From a bacterium (GTDB lineage Bacteria; Bacillota; Bacilli; Lactobacillales; Streptococcaceae): a stretch of 64,000 bases of DNA. The translations under genes and the position numbers were made by a program. The notes under the pieces are model-generated. The model saw nothing but the letters and a program-made list of their open reading frames with translations, did not search any database and had not been told where the DNA came from. Positions 43,728 to 53,383 of the stretch are shown here, in pieces. The stretch is from contig CAJNBV010000007.1 of the NCBI GenBank assembly GCA_905221095.1, positions 62,001-126,000 of the forward strand. The letters run 5' to 3'. Every line of letters begins with the position of its first letter. Position 1 is the first letter of the stretch.

Positions 43728-45085
43728 GGTCTTAGTTCTCCAATTCTAGTCATAGATTTTGCTTTGTTAATGGTTTCTTGGTATTCGTTTTGGGCGATAG
43801 AGTCGTAGACAATCCCTGCCCCAGCCTGCACATAAGCTGTTTGATTTTTGAGAATCATAGTTCGGATGGCGATGGCGAAATCCATATCACCCGTCGCTGA
43901 CAAGTAGCCGATTGCTCCTGCGTATACGCCTCGTTTTTCCGTTTCCAGTTCATAGATTCGTCTCATGGCCCGAATCTTTGGTGCTCCTGAAACTGTTCCA
44001 GCTGGAAGTGTTGATTTCAAGGCATCCATAGCAGTGAGTTCTGGAAGCAAACGCCCTTTCACCACGCTGGTCAAATGCATGACATAGCGGAAGAGCTCCA
44101 CTTCCATATACTTGGTGACTTGGACACTGGCTGTTTCAGAGATGCGACCAATATCGTTACGCCCCAAATCTACTAGCATCCGATGTTCTGCTGTTTCCTT
44201 CTCATCAGAAAGTAAATCTGTCGCCAAGGCCTTGTCCTCTTCTTCCGTAGCCCCTCTTGGTCGCGTACCGGCAATCGGATTAGTTGTCACGATGCCATTT
44301 TTGACTGAAACCAAACTTTCAGGACTAGCACCGATGATTTGATAATCCCCAAAATCATAGAAATAGAGGTAATTTGATGGATTGGTCACGCGAAGATTTC
44401 TGTAGAAGTCAAATGGATTTCCAGTAACCTCTGCTGAGAAACGCTGGCTGAGTACACATTGGAACATATCCCCGTTACGAATCAAGTCGCGAGCTGTTTC
44501 CACCATTTCCTCAAACTTCTGAGGAGCGATATGGGGTTTGAAGTCCAACGGAGATAAATCCAAGTCTTCAAATTCATTTGGAGCAGGAATGCGTAATTCC
44601 TCAAGCACTTGGTTCAAGGATTTTTCCAAGTCTTCTTGACTACGCTCACTATAGAGAGCATCCTCGATGACATGAATTTTTTCCTTCTTGTGGTCAAAGA
44701 CCATGTAGCTCTCATAAACAAAGAAATGCATGTCTGGCGTCCCAATGGTATCTTGAGGGATTTGACCAATTTCTTCATAGAGCGAAATCATATCGTAACC
44801 AACAAAACCAATTGCCCCCCCACCAAAAGGTAGATCTGAATGGTGCTGGCTCTTATGAGTCACTTCATAAAGGAAATCCAAAGGATTCCGATCAATCACT
44901 TGACCATTTTGATAAAGGACTCCATTTTCAAACTCAATCTCAAAAACAGGATTATAGGCTAGGATAGAAAAACGAGCGGTTTCCTTGTCTCTCGGAATAC
45001 TTTCTAAGATAACCTTGTGTTGCCCCTTTAGGCGCATATAAGCCAAGATTGGTGATAAGACATCTCCATGAATGATTCGTTCCAT
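43724..45085 (-). CDS. trpE: Anthranilate synthase component I
   Basis: 453 aa chorismate-utilising enzyme. The N-terminal KVILESIPRDKETARFS contains the ILES-type element that binds tryptophan for feedback inhibition. The C-terminal core has GTRPRGATEEED, DLGRNDIGRI and TLPAGTVSGAPKIRAM. First gene of trpEGDCFBA, about 280 bp after a T-box terminator. Confidence 0.96.
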   Translation of the reverse strand: MERIIHGDVLSPILAYMRLKGQHKVILESIPRDKETARFSILAYNPVFEIEFENGVLYQNGQVIDRNPLDFLYEVTHKSQHHSDLPFGGGAIGFVGYDMISLYEEIGQIPQDTIGTPDMHFFVYESYMVFDHKKEKIHVIEDALYSERSQEDLEKSLNQVLEELRIPAPNEFEDLDLSPLDFKPHIAPQKFEEMVETARDLIRNGDMFQCVLSQRFSAEVTGNPFDFYRNLRVTNPSNYLYFYDFGDYQIIGASPESLVSVKNGIVTTNPIAGTRPRGATEEEDKALATDLLSDEKETAEHRMLVDLGRNDIGRISETASVQVTKYMEVELFRYVMHLTSVVKGRLLPELTAMDALKSTLPAGTVSGAPKIRAMRRIYELETEKRGVYAGAIGYLSATGDMDFAIAIRTMILKNQTAYVQAGAGIVYDSIAQNEYQETINKAKSMTRIGELRP

Positions 45086-45114
45086 TGTAATTTCCCTTTC
45101 AGTTTCTTATTTTT

Positions 45115-45361
45115 AATTTTTTGTCTTTTTTCTATTTTCCTTAAATAGTGCGGACGGGAGCAACTTTCTCCGAAATTTCATCCCTAATTTTTGAGCCTTA
45201 GGTCTCAAAAATTCCGTTCTAGAGAAGCATCTTTGCTTCTCTAGAATACCACTATGGCGGGAAATAGCGGTTTAATGCTCACTTCGTTCGCAAATATTTT
45301 ATAGAAATTTATCTAGTGATAAAGCATAATTTAAAACTGATAGCCATATCTACGATAAATA
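45115..45361 (-). other. trpE leader segment with two perfect hairpins
   Basis: Between the T-box terminator and trpE lies about 250 bp without an ORF. It holds AATTTTTGAG/CTCAAAAATT (45186-45213, 10-bp stem) and TTCTAGAGAAGCA/TGCTTCTCTAGAA (45217-45246, 13-bp stem, 4-nt loop) back to back. Neither is followed by a clear T run in the trpE direction. They may belong to a small repeat element inserted in the leader, but I could not match them to BOX, RUP or SPRITE. Confidence 0.5.
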
Positions 45362-45611
45362 TATAAAAATCCCCACGCAAAATAACTTGCGTGAGGACGA
45401 AATTCGCGGTGCCACCTCAATTATAGGATTTCTCCTATCTCTCATTCCTGTCTTAGAAAGATTCTGTAACAGGCTGTGCGATAAAGGGCACTCCCTTGAG
45501 AATTATGTTTTCTTCTCTTGTTTCAGATGGACCCAACCTTACAGATTTCTCTGCTTGTTTCCAGCAACCACAAGCTCTCTGGGAAAGAAATAACTGTAAT
45601 TTTTCCATCTA
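45362..45611 (-). promoter_or_regulatory. T-box leader of trpEGDCFBA (Trp)
   Basis: Reading leftward: stem I base AGATGG/CCATCT, a specifier loop GGTTGGGT with UGG at 45533-45535, the T-box GAGGTGGCACCGCG (45405-45418), and terminator GTCCTCACGCAAG/TTGCGTGGGGAT plus T run (45369-45398). Uncharged tRNA-Trp should stabilise the antiterminator and allow transcription. The leader begins 2 bp after the stop of the extra trpB, with no clear promoter between, so it may act as an internal gate within a longer transcript. Confidence 0.9.
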
Positions 45612-46790
45612 TTATTTTTTAGCTTCTAGGTAGTCTGCAATCGCAGCTACGTCCTTGTCTCCACGACCAGAGACATTGATGATGATAATGTCGTCTTTAC
45701 TTAGTTTCGGTGCACGTTTAACTGCTTCTGCGATAGCGTGCGAACTTTCAATCGCTGGGATAATTCCTTCAGTCTTGCTGAGAAGGAGCAAGGCTTGAAC
45801 AGCTTCTTCGTCTGTCGCTGCCACATATTCCACGCGACCTGAATCTTTGAAGTAGGCGTGTTCTGGGCCAACCCCTGGATAGTCCAAGCCAGCTGAGATA
45901 GAGTAAACTGGAGCCAACTCTCCGTCTTCCTTAAAGACTGCATAGGTCTTCATGCCGTCGACAATTCCGATACTACCTTTTGTCATAGTAGCTGCGTGCT
46001 TGTCTGTATCAAGTCCGTGCCCAGCAGCTTCGACCCCAACCAATTTGACTTCTTCATCAGCCACATACTGTGAAAAAGCACCTATAGCATTGGAACCACC
46101 ACCGACACAGGCAATGACGTAATCTGGCAATCGTCCTTCTTTTTCTAAGATTTGACGACGAGATTCTTCACTGATGATCTTTTGGAATTCATGAACAATT
46201 GTAGGATAAGGATGAGGGCCTACAGCAGATCCCAAAACGTAGAAGGCTTCAAGGTCATTCATCCATGCTCCAAAGGCTGCATCAACCGCATCCTTAAGGG
46301 TACGAGTTCCAGTTTCAACTGCGTGAACAGTTGCTCCCATCATCTCCATGCGGAAAACATTGAGACGTTGACGCTCCACATCTTCTGCACCCATGTAGAC
46401 ATCACATGCCATACCAAACTTGGCTGCAGCCGCTGCTGTCGCAACACCGTGTTGACCAGCTCCTGTTTCTGCGATCACTCGTTTTTTGCCCATACGTTTG
46501 GCAAGAAGGATTTGCCCTAAAACGTTGTTGAGCTTGTGAGAACCCAGATGATTAAGATCTTCTCGCTTGAGATAAATCTTAGCTCCACCTAAGTGATCTG
46601 TCAAACTTTCCGCAAAATAAAGCGGTGTTTCACGACCTGAATAGTCTTTTAAGTAATGGTGAAACTCTGCCAAAAACTCTGGATCGTCCTTGTACTTGTC
46701 AAATGTCACTTCCAACTCATCCAACAAAGCCTGAATCGGCTCCGGTACAAAACTACCACCAAATTGTCCAAAATAACCTTTAGTTGTCAT
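45612..46790 (-). CDS. Second tryptophan synthase beta chain
   Basis: 392 aa, complete, with [19 protein letters not shown] (PLP Lys), [14 protein letters not shown] and [13 protein letters not shown]. It is of the same general TrpB type as the operon copy but clearly divergent (for example SHKLNN for AHKINN). Catalytic residues look intact, so it should be active. It lies upstream of the whole trp operon behind its own tRNA-Trp-type T-box and promoter. It may be an isozyme made under tryptophan starvation, may act without TrpA on free indole, or be a paralog gained by transfer. Confidence 0.92.
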   Translation of the reverse strand: MTTKGYFGQFGGSFVPEPIQALLDELEVTFDKYKDDPEFLAEFHHYLKDYSGRETPLYFAESLTDHLGGAKIYLKREDLNHLGSHKLNNVLGQILLAKRMGKKRVIAETGAGQHGVATAAAAAKFGMACDVYMGAEDVERQRLNVFRMEMMGATVHAVETGTRTLKDAVDAAFGAWMNDLEAFYVLGSAVGPHPYPTIVHEFQKIISEESRRQILEKEGRLPDYVIACVGGGSNAIGAFSQYVADEEVKLVGVEAAGHGLDTDKHAATMTKGSIGIVDGMKTYAVFKEDGELAPVYSISAGLDYPGVGPEHAYFKDSGRVEYVAATDEEAVQALLLLSKTEGIIPAIESSHAIAEAVKRAPKLSKDDIIIINVSGRGDKDVAAIADYLEAKK

Positions 46791-46824
46791 AAAAATTTCC
46801 TCTTTCAGTATTTATTTCAAGATA

Positions 46825-47078
46825 TGAAAAAGCCCACACACAGAAAATAATCTGTGTGAGGGCGTTGGTAACGCGGTGCCACCTCAATTATAAAGGGACT
46901 ATTCCCCTTTACATCTCTACCTTGTCTAACAACAAGTTGCACTGTAAGGTGTGCGCACCGAATTTTCATTGTTTCAAATTCATTTTTAAAATCAGCCCAC
47001 TTTCACTACTTCCAACCACCTGTTCACAATCACCACAGGCTCCCTGAAGATCAAAAATAGTTACTTTTCTGATTTGTT
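46825..47078 (-). promoter_or_regulatory. T-box leader of the second trpB (Trp)
   Basis: Reading leftward: stem I base AAATCAG/CTGATTT, specifier loop AAAGTGGG with UGG at 46997-46999, T-box GAGGTGGCACCGCG (46872-46885), and terminator GCCCTCACACAGA/TCTGTGTGTGGGC with T run (46828-46863). It has the same architecture and specifier as the trpE leader but a different sequence except in the conserved elements. Confidence 0.9.
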
Positions 47079-47084
47079 GAACTT

Positions 47085-47113
47085 ATTTTAATACTTTGTT
47101 TTTTCTTTGTCAA
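47085..47113 (-). promoter_or_regulatory. Promoter of the second trpB (and perhaps whole trp region)
   Basis: Reading leftward TTGACA, 17-nt spacer, TAAAAT. A consensus promoter placed correctly for the T-box leader that follows. Confidence 0.75.
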
Positions 47114-47126
47114 GACTTTTTTACGA

Positions 47127-48350
47127 TTATTTTGATAAAGTTAGCACTTTTTCAGAAACTGTTTTGAAAGTCTCAATGATATAGTCCACTTCTTCATCGC
47201 TTAATTTAGTATGAAGAGGGAGGGTAATTTCATTTTCAAAGAAGGCATAGGCCTTGGGATAATTCGCCATATCAAAGCCAAGATTCTTATAGGCTGTTAA
47301 GAGTGGAAGCGGTTTGTAGTGTACGTTACTTGCGATTCCTGCTTTGGCCAATTCTTGGATGATGAGGTTACGTTCTTCTAAACTTGCTCCGTCTACATGG
47401 GTGATGTAGAGGTGACGTGAAGATTCGACAGTATCAGTCTTATGTGCCAATGGATGGATGCGAGAACCTGCAAAACCACGATCATAGCGGTCCACGATGT
47501 CCTTACGACGTTGTAGCAAACCAGCGTAACGGTCCAATTGTACCAAACCAAGGGAAGCCATGATATCAGTCATATTGCACTTGTAGGCTGGTGTGACGAT
47601 ATCGTACTCCCATGAACCCAATTGCATCTTAGCAAGGGCATCCTTAGTTTGACCATGAAGGGAAAGGATTTGAAATTCCTTGTACATCTCTTCGTCGTCA
47701 ATCGCTGGATTGGCCTTCCAAGTCGCACTTCCACCCTCTGCAGTTGTAAAGTTCTTAACAGCATGGAATGAGAAGGAAGTAAAGTCAGCGATAGAACCAG
47801 CTGGTTGCCCTTTATAAGTAGATCCCAAAGCATGGGCACTATCAGATACAATCACGATACGGTTAAAGGCCTTTTGCCACTTGCTAGTAGCTGTAAAGAG
47901 ATCACGTTTCTTCTCCACAACTTGGAACAAACGGTCATAGTCGCACACAATCCCCGCAAGCTCAACAGGAATAATCACCTTAGTCTTTTCAGTGATAGCT
48001 TGCTCAAGCAAGTCATAGTCCATTTCAAAAGTATCTGCTTGGATATCCACCATGACAGGTGTTGCTCCTACGTGCGTGATAACACTACATGAAGCTGTGT
48101 AAGTCATAGCTGGAACGATGACTTCATCACCAGGTCCCACTTCAAGCATACGCAAAATTAACTCCAGAGCGGCTGTCGCAGAGTTGAGACAGACAGTCTT
48201 AGGTGTCTGTGTGTATTGAGACAAGCGACGCTCCAGTTCTTTTGTCTTCGGACCTGTTGTAATCCAACCAGAACGAAGGGTGTCCGCAACTTCAGCAATT
48301 TCTGCTTCTGTAATATCGGGTGGTGAAAATGGAATATTGTAATTTGGCAT
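47127..48350 (-). CDS. DegT/DnrJ/EryC1-family sugar aminotransferase
   Basis: 407 aa PLP enzyme. PLP Lys in FSFHAVKNFTTAEGG, N-terminal SGWITTGPKTKELE and the SDSAHALGS block are typical. In pneumococcus the ortholog next to the following sugar transferase is assigned to synthesis of AATGal (2-acetamido-4-amino-trideoxygalactose), a teichoic-acid sugar. I infer the same role from the gene pair. Start MPNYNIPFSPPD at 48350 has GGAG; the extra nine codons upstream do not. Confidence 0.9.
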   Translation of the reverse strand: MPNYNIPFSPPDITEAEIAEVADTLRSGWITTGPKTKELERRLSQYTQTPKTVCLNSATAALELILRMLEVGPGDEVIVPAMTYTASCSVITHVGATPVMVDIQADTFEMDYDLLEQAITEKTKVIIPVELAGIVCDYDRLFQVVEKKRDLFTATSKWQKAFNRIVIVSDSAHALGSTYKGQPAGSIADFTSFSFHAVKNFTTAEGGSATWKANPAIDDEEMYKEFQILSLHGQTKDALAKMQLGSWEYDIVTPAYKCNMTDIMASLGLVQLDRYAGLLQRRKDIVDRYDRGFAGSRIHPLAHKTDTVESSRHLYITHVDGASLEERNLIIQELAKAGIASNVHYKPLPLLTAYKNLGFDMANYPKAYAFFENEITLPLHTKLSDEEVDYIIETFKTVSEKVLTLSK

Positions 48351-48392
48351 TGATTTGCTCCTTTTGTCTGTAGTCATTTTCTCATGGCTACT

Positions 48393-49085
48393 TTATTTTA
48401 GCACTTCAAACACGGTTTGAAACATGATTTTGACGTCCCCAAGGAAACTAAATTCTCGGAGATAAGTGAGGTTATAGCGCATCTTTTCAGGAAGAACATG
48501 CTCTACATAGGCTTGGTCAACTGATAGGCCTTTTTCGGTCATTTGACTGATGATAGTGTCCTCATCCTTGTAGTTGATGCTGGCTGGAGAGGTAATTCCT
48601 GCTGGCAAAAGTAAGGTCGCCATCATTTCAGGGCTATACTGCTCTGTGTAACGTGGCACTTCAGGACGCGTCCCTACAAAGGACATCTCGCCTTTAAGAA
48701 CATTAACCAACTGAGGCAGTTCGTCCAAACGCACACGGCGGATGAAATTACCAACCTTGGTAATACGGCTATCGTTAGCAGAAGTCACCAGACTACCTTT
48801 TTTATCCGCATCCGTAACCATGGTACGGAACTTCCAAATCTTGAAAGGACGGTTGTACTGGGTCACGCGCTCTTGCTTGTAAATAACAGGCCCCTTGCTA
48901 TCCAACTTGATCCAAATGCTCAAGATGAGAAAGACTGGGGAAGTCAAAATTAGCAAGACCAAGGCCAGAACCCCGTCCAAGCAACGCTTGAAAATCAGCG
49001 AACCCTTCCTTTTAGAGACAAGCTGGTAGTAAGACTCAACCTCGCTTGATTTCATTTCCACGGGCAAGTCTTCCCATTTCAGCAT
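48393..49085 (-). CDS. Initiating sugar-1-phosphate transferase (teichoic acid type)
   Basis: 230 aa polyprenyl-phosphate sugar transferase (WbaP/PglC fold). One membrane helix (about residues 34-57) then KFRTMVTDADKKGS, RRVRLDELPQLVNVLKGEMSFVGTRPE with the catalytic DE pair. It would move sugar-1-phosphate (probably AATGal) onto undecaprenyl phosphate. It sits 42 bp upstream of the aminotransferase gene and is transcribed with it. Two TATAAT boxes lie in the 60 bp before its start. Confidence 0.9.
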   Translation of the reverse strand: MLKWEDLPVEMKSSEVESYYQLVSKRKGSLIFKRCLDGVLALVLLILTSPVFLILSIWIKLDSKGPVIYKQERVTQYNRPFKIWKFRTMVTDADKKGSLVTSANDSRITKVGNFIRRVRLDELPQLVNVLKGEMSFVGTRPEVPRYTEQYSPEMMATLLLPAGITSPASINYKDEDTIISQMTEKGLSVDQAYVEHVLPEKMRYNLTYLREFSFLGDVKIMFQTVFEVLK

Positions 49086-49192
49086 GCTGTTTCTCCTTTG
49101 TTTTTATTATACTATTTGTCAACATTTTTCATTATACCACAAAATGGAAAAGGCGGTGAAAGAAATCTGTAATTTGAAGGATTTCCTTCTTT

Positions 49193-49218
49193 TACTCAAT
49201 AAAAATCAAAGAGTATTA
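49193..49218. repeat. BOX-like terminal remnant
   Basis: TACTCAATAAAAATCAAAGAG differs by one base from the end of the full BOX element at 37471, and is then followed by TATTA. It looks like a BOX end without the body and includes the stop codon of the ABC exporter gene. Confidence 0.45.
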
Positions 49219-50958
49219 AGACATGGCCCCTGCCTGCAAGCTATACATCTTGTGATAGGTTCCTCCCAAGGCCAAGAGTTCCTCATGGGTTCCGCTCTCG
49301 ATGATGCGCCCCTTGTCCAAAACATAGATACAGTTGGCATCTTGGATGGTCGAAAGGCGGTGGGCAATGGCAATGGTTGTCCGCCCCTGTCTCATCTTCG
49401 CCAGAGAAGCTTGAACCAAGCTTTCTGTTTCAGAGTCAATATTGGCTGTCGCTTCATCCAAAATCAAGATTTTAGGCTGACTAGCGACTGTTCTGGCAAA
49501 GGCAAGAAGCTGACGCTGGCCAGTAGAAAAGCTCGAACCTCGTTCGGAAACAGGGGAGTCGTAACCCTGCGGAAGGTCCTGAATAAAGGAATCTGCATCC
49601 ACAAAGGCAGCAGCAGCCTGAACCTGCTCATCACTGATATCTTGGTACATGGCGATATTGGATTTGATAGTCCCGTGATAGAGGAAGGGTTCCTGCAAGA
49701 CCAGACCGATGCTCTTTCTCAGCTCTTCCTGACTGAAATCCCTAATATCCACCCCATCCAAGAGAACTCGCCCTGACTGGAATTCATAAAAGCGCATGAG
49801 AACATTGATAATCGACGATTTCCCCGAACCTGTATGCCCTACAAAGGCAATAGTTTCACCCTTGTTAACCGAAAAGGAAATGTCATCCAGAATCTGGTGT
49901 GTCCCGTCATACGAGAAGCATACATGTTCAAAACGGATATTGCCTTCTTTGACTTTGGCTTGCCCATCTTTTTGAAGAGGCTCATAGGTCGTCTCGTCAA
50001 TCAAGGCAAAGACACGGCCTGCAGACACCATGGAAGTTTGAAGGGTTGAAAAGTTTTGCGTCACTTCAATCAGGGGATCAAAGAGACGATTGATGTACTG
50101 TATAAATGCATACATGGTTCCTGCCGTTATCCCGATAGAAAGACCACGATAACCAAAGTAAGCCATCAAAACGGCGTAACCTAAGAGTTTCAGCAAACTC
50201 ATGGCAGGACGCAAAAAGAGGGCATCCAAGGCTACAGAACGGTTGGCATAGACCAAGTGTTCTTGGTTAATCTCATCAAATTCTGCCTGCAGGCGCTTCT
50301 CTTGATTAAAGGCCTGGATAATCCTGATTCCCTCTATATTCTCTGCCAGCTTACTATTGATATCCGACAAGAGACTTCTGGTTTTTTCGATGATTTTCAC
50401 TGACTTTTTCCGATAGAGATTAACTAAAAGGAAAATCAAGGGAAGAAAGAGCAAGACTAAAGCCGTCAAACGAAAATCCAGCACCAACATGGTATAAAGG
50501 GTTGTCAGAAAGATGAAAACTGCTGAGATAAAGCTGGATAAAATCCCTGAAAACATATCACTGATGGTCTCGGTATCATTGGTCAAACGAGAGACGATAG
50601 AGCCAGCTGGTGTCTTGTCAAAATAAGACATACCCAGCTTCTCCATATTAGCAAAGGCATCGCGACGAATATCTCTAACGATGCTATAGGACACGCGCGC
50701 AAAGAGAAGATTGCCGACATACTGCACTACAGTTTGTAGAATGTAGAGACCATAGTAGGCCAGCAAAACGGTCACAGCGAGTTGGTTCAGATTGCTCAGA
50801 TACTGGTCAATAAAGTGGGAAGCCACAAGGGGAATGACGCTTTTAATGACCGTAGTCGCTAGGAGAAAGCTGAGTGCCAAAAAGGTCAGGAGGCCATAGG
50901 GCTTGAGATAGGACATCAAGCGCTTCAATACAGCCCATTGTTCTTGCTTATTCTGCAT
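49216..50958 (-). CDS. ABC exporter subunit, canonical ATPase half (BmrD-like)
   Basis: 580 aa: six-helix transmembrane domain then an ATPase domain with Walker A GHTGSGKSSIINVL, signature FSTGQRQ and Walker B ILILDEATANIDSET with the catalytic Glu. Pairs with the upstream-encoded half transporter, which has a degenerate Walker B. The pair resembles heterodimeric multidrug exporters. Overlaps its partner by 11 bp. Confidence 0.9.
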   Translation of the reverse strand: MQNKQEQWAVLKRLMSYLKPYGLLTFLALSFLLATTVIKSVIPLVASHFIDQYLSNLNQLAVTVLLAYYGLYILQTVVQYVGNLLFARVSYSIVRDIRRDAFANMEKLGMSYFDKTPAGSIVSRLTNDTETISDMFSGILSSFISAVFIFLTTLYTMLVLDFRLTALVLLFLPLIFLLVNLYRKKSVKIIEKTRSLLSDINSKLAENIEGIRIIQAFNQEKRLQAEFDEINQEHLVYANRSVALDALFLRPAMSLLKLLGYAVLMAYFGYRGLSIGITAGTMYAFIQYINRLFDPLIEVTQNFSTLQTSMVSAGRVFALIDETTYEPLQKDGQAKVKEGNIRFEHVCFSYDGTHQILDDISFSVNKGETIAFVGHTGSGKSSIINVLMRFYEFQSGRVLLDGVDIRDFSQEELRKSIGLVLQEPFLYHGTIKSNIAMYQDISDEQVQAAAAFVDADSFIQDLPQGYDSPVSERGSSFSTGQRQLLAFARTVASQPKILILDEATANIDSETESLVQASLAKMRQGRTTIAIAHRLSTIQDANCIYVLDKGRIIESGTHEELLALGGTYHKMYSLQAGAMS

Positions 50959-52693
50959 CTTCTTCTCCTTTCATTTCCAACTGCTGAGACTGGTAGGTTT
51001 GGGCATACCAGCCATCCAGGGCTAGCAAGTCATCATGCCTGCCTCGTTCGATAATCTGTCCATTTTGCATGACTAAAATCAAATCTGCATGGACAACCGC
51101 ACTGAGGCGATGAGCTGTGATAATGGTTGTCTTATCCTTGCGCGTCTCCTTGAGATTGTCGATAATCGCATACTCTGTCTTAGCATCCACGGCGGACAAG
51201 GAATCATCTAAAATCAAAATATCTGGATCTAAAATCATCGCCCGACTCATGGCCAGACGTTGCTTTTGACCACCAGAAAGACTGACTCCCTTTTCACCAA
51301 TCAACGTATCAAATCCTTGGGGCATATCCACAATATCTTGGTAAACTTGAGCTAGCTTAGTCGCTTCCTCGACCACTGAAAGTGGCAAGTTCGGATTTCC
51401 AAAGCGGATATTGTCTAAGATAGAGGTCGCAAAGAGAAACTGGTCCTGAGGAACATAGCCCATAAGACTACGAAGATCTGTCAGACGATAGTCCCGAATA
51501 TCGTGACCATTTAGATAAATGGCTCCCTTGTCCACATCGTATTCACGCAAGAGGAGCTTGATCAAGGACGTTTTCCCAGAGCCTATCTGACCGACCAACC
51601 CCAGTGTTTGACCTTTTTCTAAACTGAAGTGAATATCCGTCAGTGTTTCCTCATTTTCAAAGGCAAAGCTATCAATATCATACTGCAGGAGCCCGTTTTC
51701 AATGCCATATAAAGGAAACTCAGGGTCTTGTACAGGTGATTCCTGAAACAAAAGTTCCTCAATCCGCTGGTAGGAAACCTTTCCTCTTTGAGTGATATTA
51801 AAGAGGAAACCAATGGCCATGAGAGGCCAAACCAACATATCCAAATAGCTGATAAAGGTTACTAGATTTCCAACTGTAATCTTCCCTTCCTGAACCATCA
51901 AGGAGCCAACCAAGAGGGTTAACACATAGGATGAACCAACAAACAAGAGAACCATGGGGTCAAAGAGACTATCGTATTTCATGGTTTGCAGGTTCTTTTG
52001 GAAGGTCAATTCATTGACTGCCTGAAAGGACTTCAACTCGTCCGCCTGGTAACCGAAAGACTTGGTCACTTTAATACCTGATACAGACTCCTGTACCTTG
52101 TTATTAAGTTCGGAAAAGGCAGCTTGGGATTCGCCAAAGGCCTTGTGGGTCTTTCTCCCTAGACGACTGGTCGCATAAGCCATGAAAGGCAGGGGAAGAA
52201 TGGCAACCAAGGTCATCTGCCATGAAATGCTAAAGAGCATGGTCAACAAGGTCACTAAAGCTGTGATTGAGGCATCAACCGCTGACATAACCCCTCCCCC
52301 TGCCAGACGCGTTAAGGCATTGATATCGTTGGTTGCGTGTGCCATTAGGTCCCCCGTCCTATAGGTTTGATAAAAGGCTGGAGACATTTTTGTGAAATGC
52401 TCAAATAAGCGAGAGCGCATAATCTGTCCCAAACGGTAGGAAGTACCGAGGATATACATACGCCAAACATAGCGCAGATAGTACATCCCAAAGGCTGCAA
52501 GAAGCAAGTAAAATAGGGCAAGAAGGAGGTCCTGCTGGGTTAATTGCCCCGATGTGATGGCATCAATGACCCTCCCCATAACCATTGGGGGAATGAGGTT
52601 GAGGACGGAAACCAAGACCAGAGCCACAATCCCGACTAAATAACGGCGTTTTTCTAACTTGAAAAACCACCAAAGTTTTTGAATAATGGACAT
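50948..52693 (-). CDS. ABC exporter subunit, degenerate ATPase half (BmrC-like)
   Basis: 581 aa from MSIIQKLWWF at 52693 (AAAGGGATGTT upstream). Transmembrane domain followed by GQIGSGKTSLIKLL, VSLSGGQKQRLAMSR and Walker B ILILDDSLSAVDAKT. The Glu after the Walker B Asp is replaced by Asp, as in the non-catalytic site of BmrC-type exporters. Together the two form one canonical and one degenerate ATP site. The substrate is unknown. Confidence 0.9.
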   Translation of the reverse strand: MSIIQKLWWFFKLEKRRYLVGIVALVLVSVLNLIPPMVMGRVIDAITSGQLTQQDLLLALFYLLLAAFGMYYLRYVWRMYILGTSYRLGQIMRSRLFEHFTKMSPAFYQTYRTGDLMAHATNDINALTRLAGGGVMSAVDASITALVTLLTMLFSISWQMTLVAILPLPFMAYATSRLGRKTHKAFGESQAAFSELNNKVQESVSGIKVTKSFGYQADELKSFQAVNELTFQKNLQTMKYDSLFDPMVLLFVGSSYVLTLLVGSLMVQEGKITVGNLVTFISYLDMLVWPLMAIGFLFNITQRGKVSYQRIEELLFQESPVQDPEFPLYGIENGLLQYDIDSFAFENEETLTDIHFSLEKGQTLGLVGQIGSGKTSLIKLLLREYDVDKGAIYLNGHDIRDYRLTDLRSLMGYVPQDQFLFATSILDNIRFGNPNLPLSVVEEATKLAQVYQDIVDMPQGFDTLIGEKGVSLSGGQKQRLAMSRAMILDPDILILDDSLSAVDAKTEYAIIDNLKETRKDKTTIITAHRLSAVVHADLILVMQNGQIIERGRHDDLLALDGWYAQTYQSQQLEMKGEEDAE

Positions 52694-52747
52694 AACATCC
52701 CTTTCTGATTGCAAATAGAAACCTGAGGCCAAGACCCCAGGTTTTTC

Positions 52748-53383
52748 TTATTCATAGGTTACGACTGTGACCGCACCCTTGTCATACTCAGCGATAAAGA
52801 TATTGGCTACATTGTCATGCCCTTGCTTGCTGAGGTTATCAAGCAGCCATTCTTCGTTACGACCAATCGACTCCAAAACATCGACTTGTATCACACCGTC
52901 AGTCACAACTGGATACTTAGGATTTTCATCCCCCATTTGGACCACGATGAGTTGGCCATTTTGCTCCTGCACAGCTCGTTTAACTTGCTTCATCTGGAAA
53001 ATCCCTTGGCTACGAAGTTTAAGGGCTACATCCGATGCGGACAAACCAACTGAACGACAGGCTTCTGGGTCAATCTTCCCATTTTTGATAAGGAGAGTTG
53101 GCTTGCCATCAATCAAGTGTTTGACAAAACGAACATTGTTGTTGAGCCATTTGAGGGTCAAGACCAAAATCGTCCACATCATCAAAATCACTGCATATTG
53201 GAGAATGCTGATAGAACTATTGTAAATCACCCCACCGATGATACCACCGAGAACATAGTTCTGAATTTGGTCTGTGGCAGAGTTAGGTGCTAGGTTCCCC
53301 TTTCCTGTCACATTGATAACAAAAACAAGCGAGAAAAGCCCCAAGGCCAGTTTGATTAAAATTTCCATATAGTTGAGTGTCAT
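52748..53383 (-). CDS. DUF421 (YetF-like) membrane protein
   Basis: 211 aa. Three N-terminal hydrophobic helices (about residues 6-24, 43-60 and 63-80) then a soluble alpha/beta domain with the DUF421 stretch DGKPTLLIKNGKIDPEACRS. Related YetF/YrbG proteins have no agreed function in streptococci. Overlaps the DUF3290 gene by 4 bp, the pairing usually seen. Confidence 0.85.
   Translation of the reverse strand: MTLNYMEILIKLALGLFSLVFVINVTGKGNLAPNSATDQIQNYVLGGIIGGVIYNSSISILQYAVILMMWTILVLTLKWLNNNVRFVKHLIDGKPTLLIKNGKIDPEACRSVGLSASDVALKLRSQGIFQMKQVKRAVQEQNGQLIVVQMGDENPKYPVVTDGVIQVDVLESIGRNEEWLLDNLSKQGHDNVANIFIAEYDKGAVTVVTYE

Noticed and set aside
49216..52693. Capsule or bacteriocin export role for the ABC pair
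   Set aside because: No peptidase C39 domain or precursor peptide gene is nearby. The sequence supports only a heterodimeric exporter of unknown substrate.
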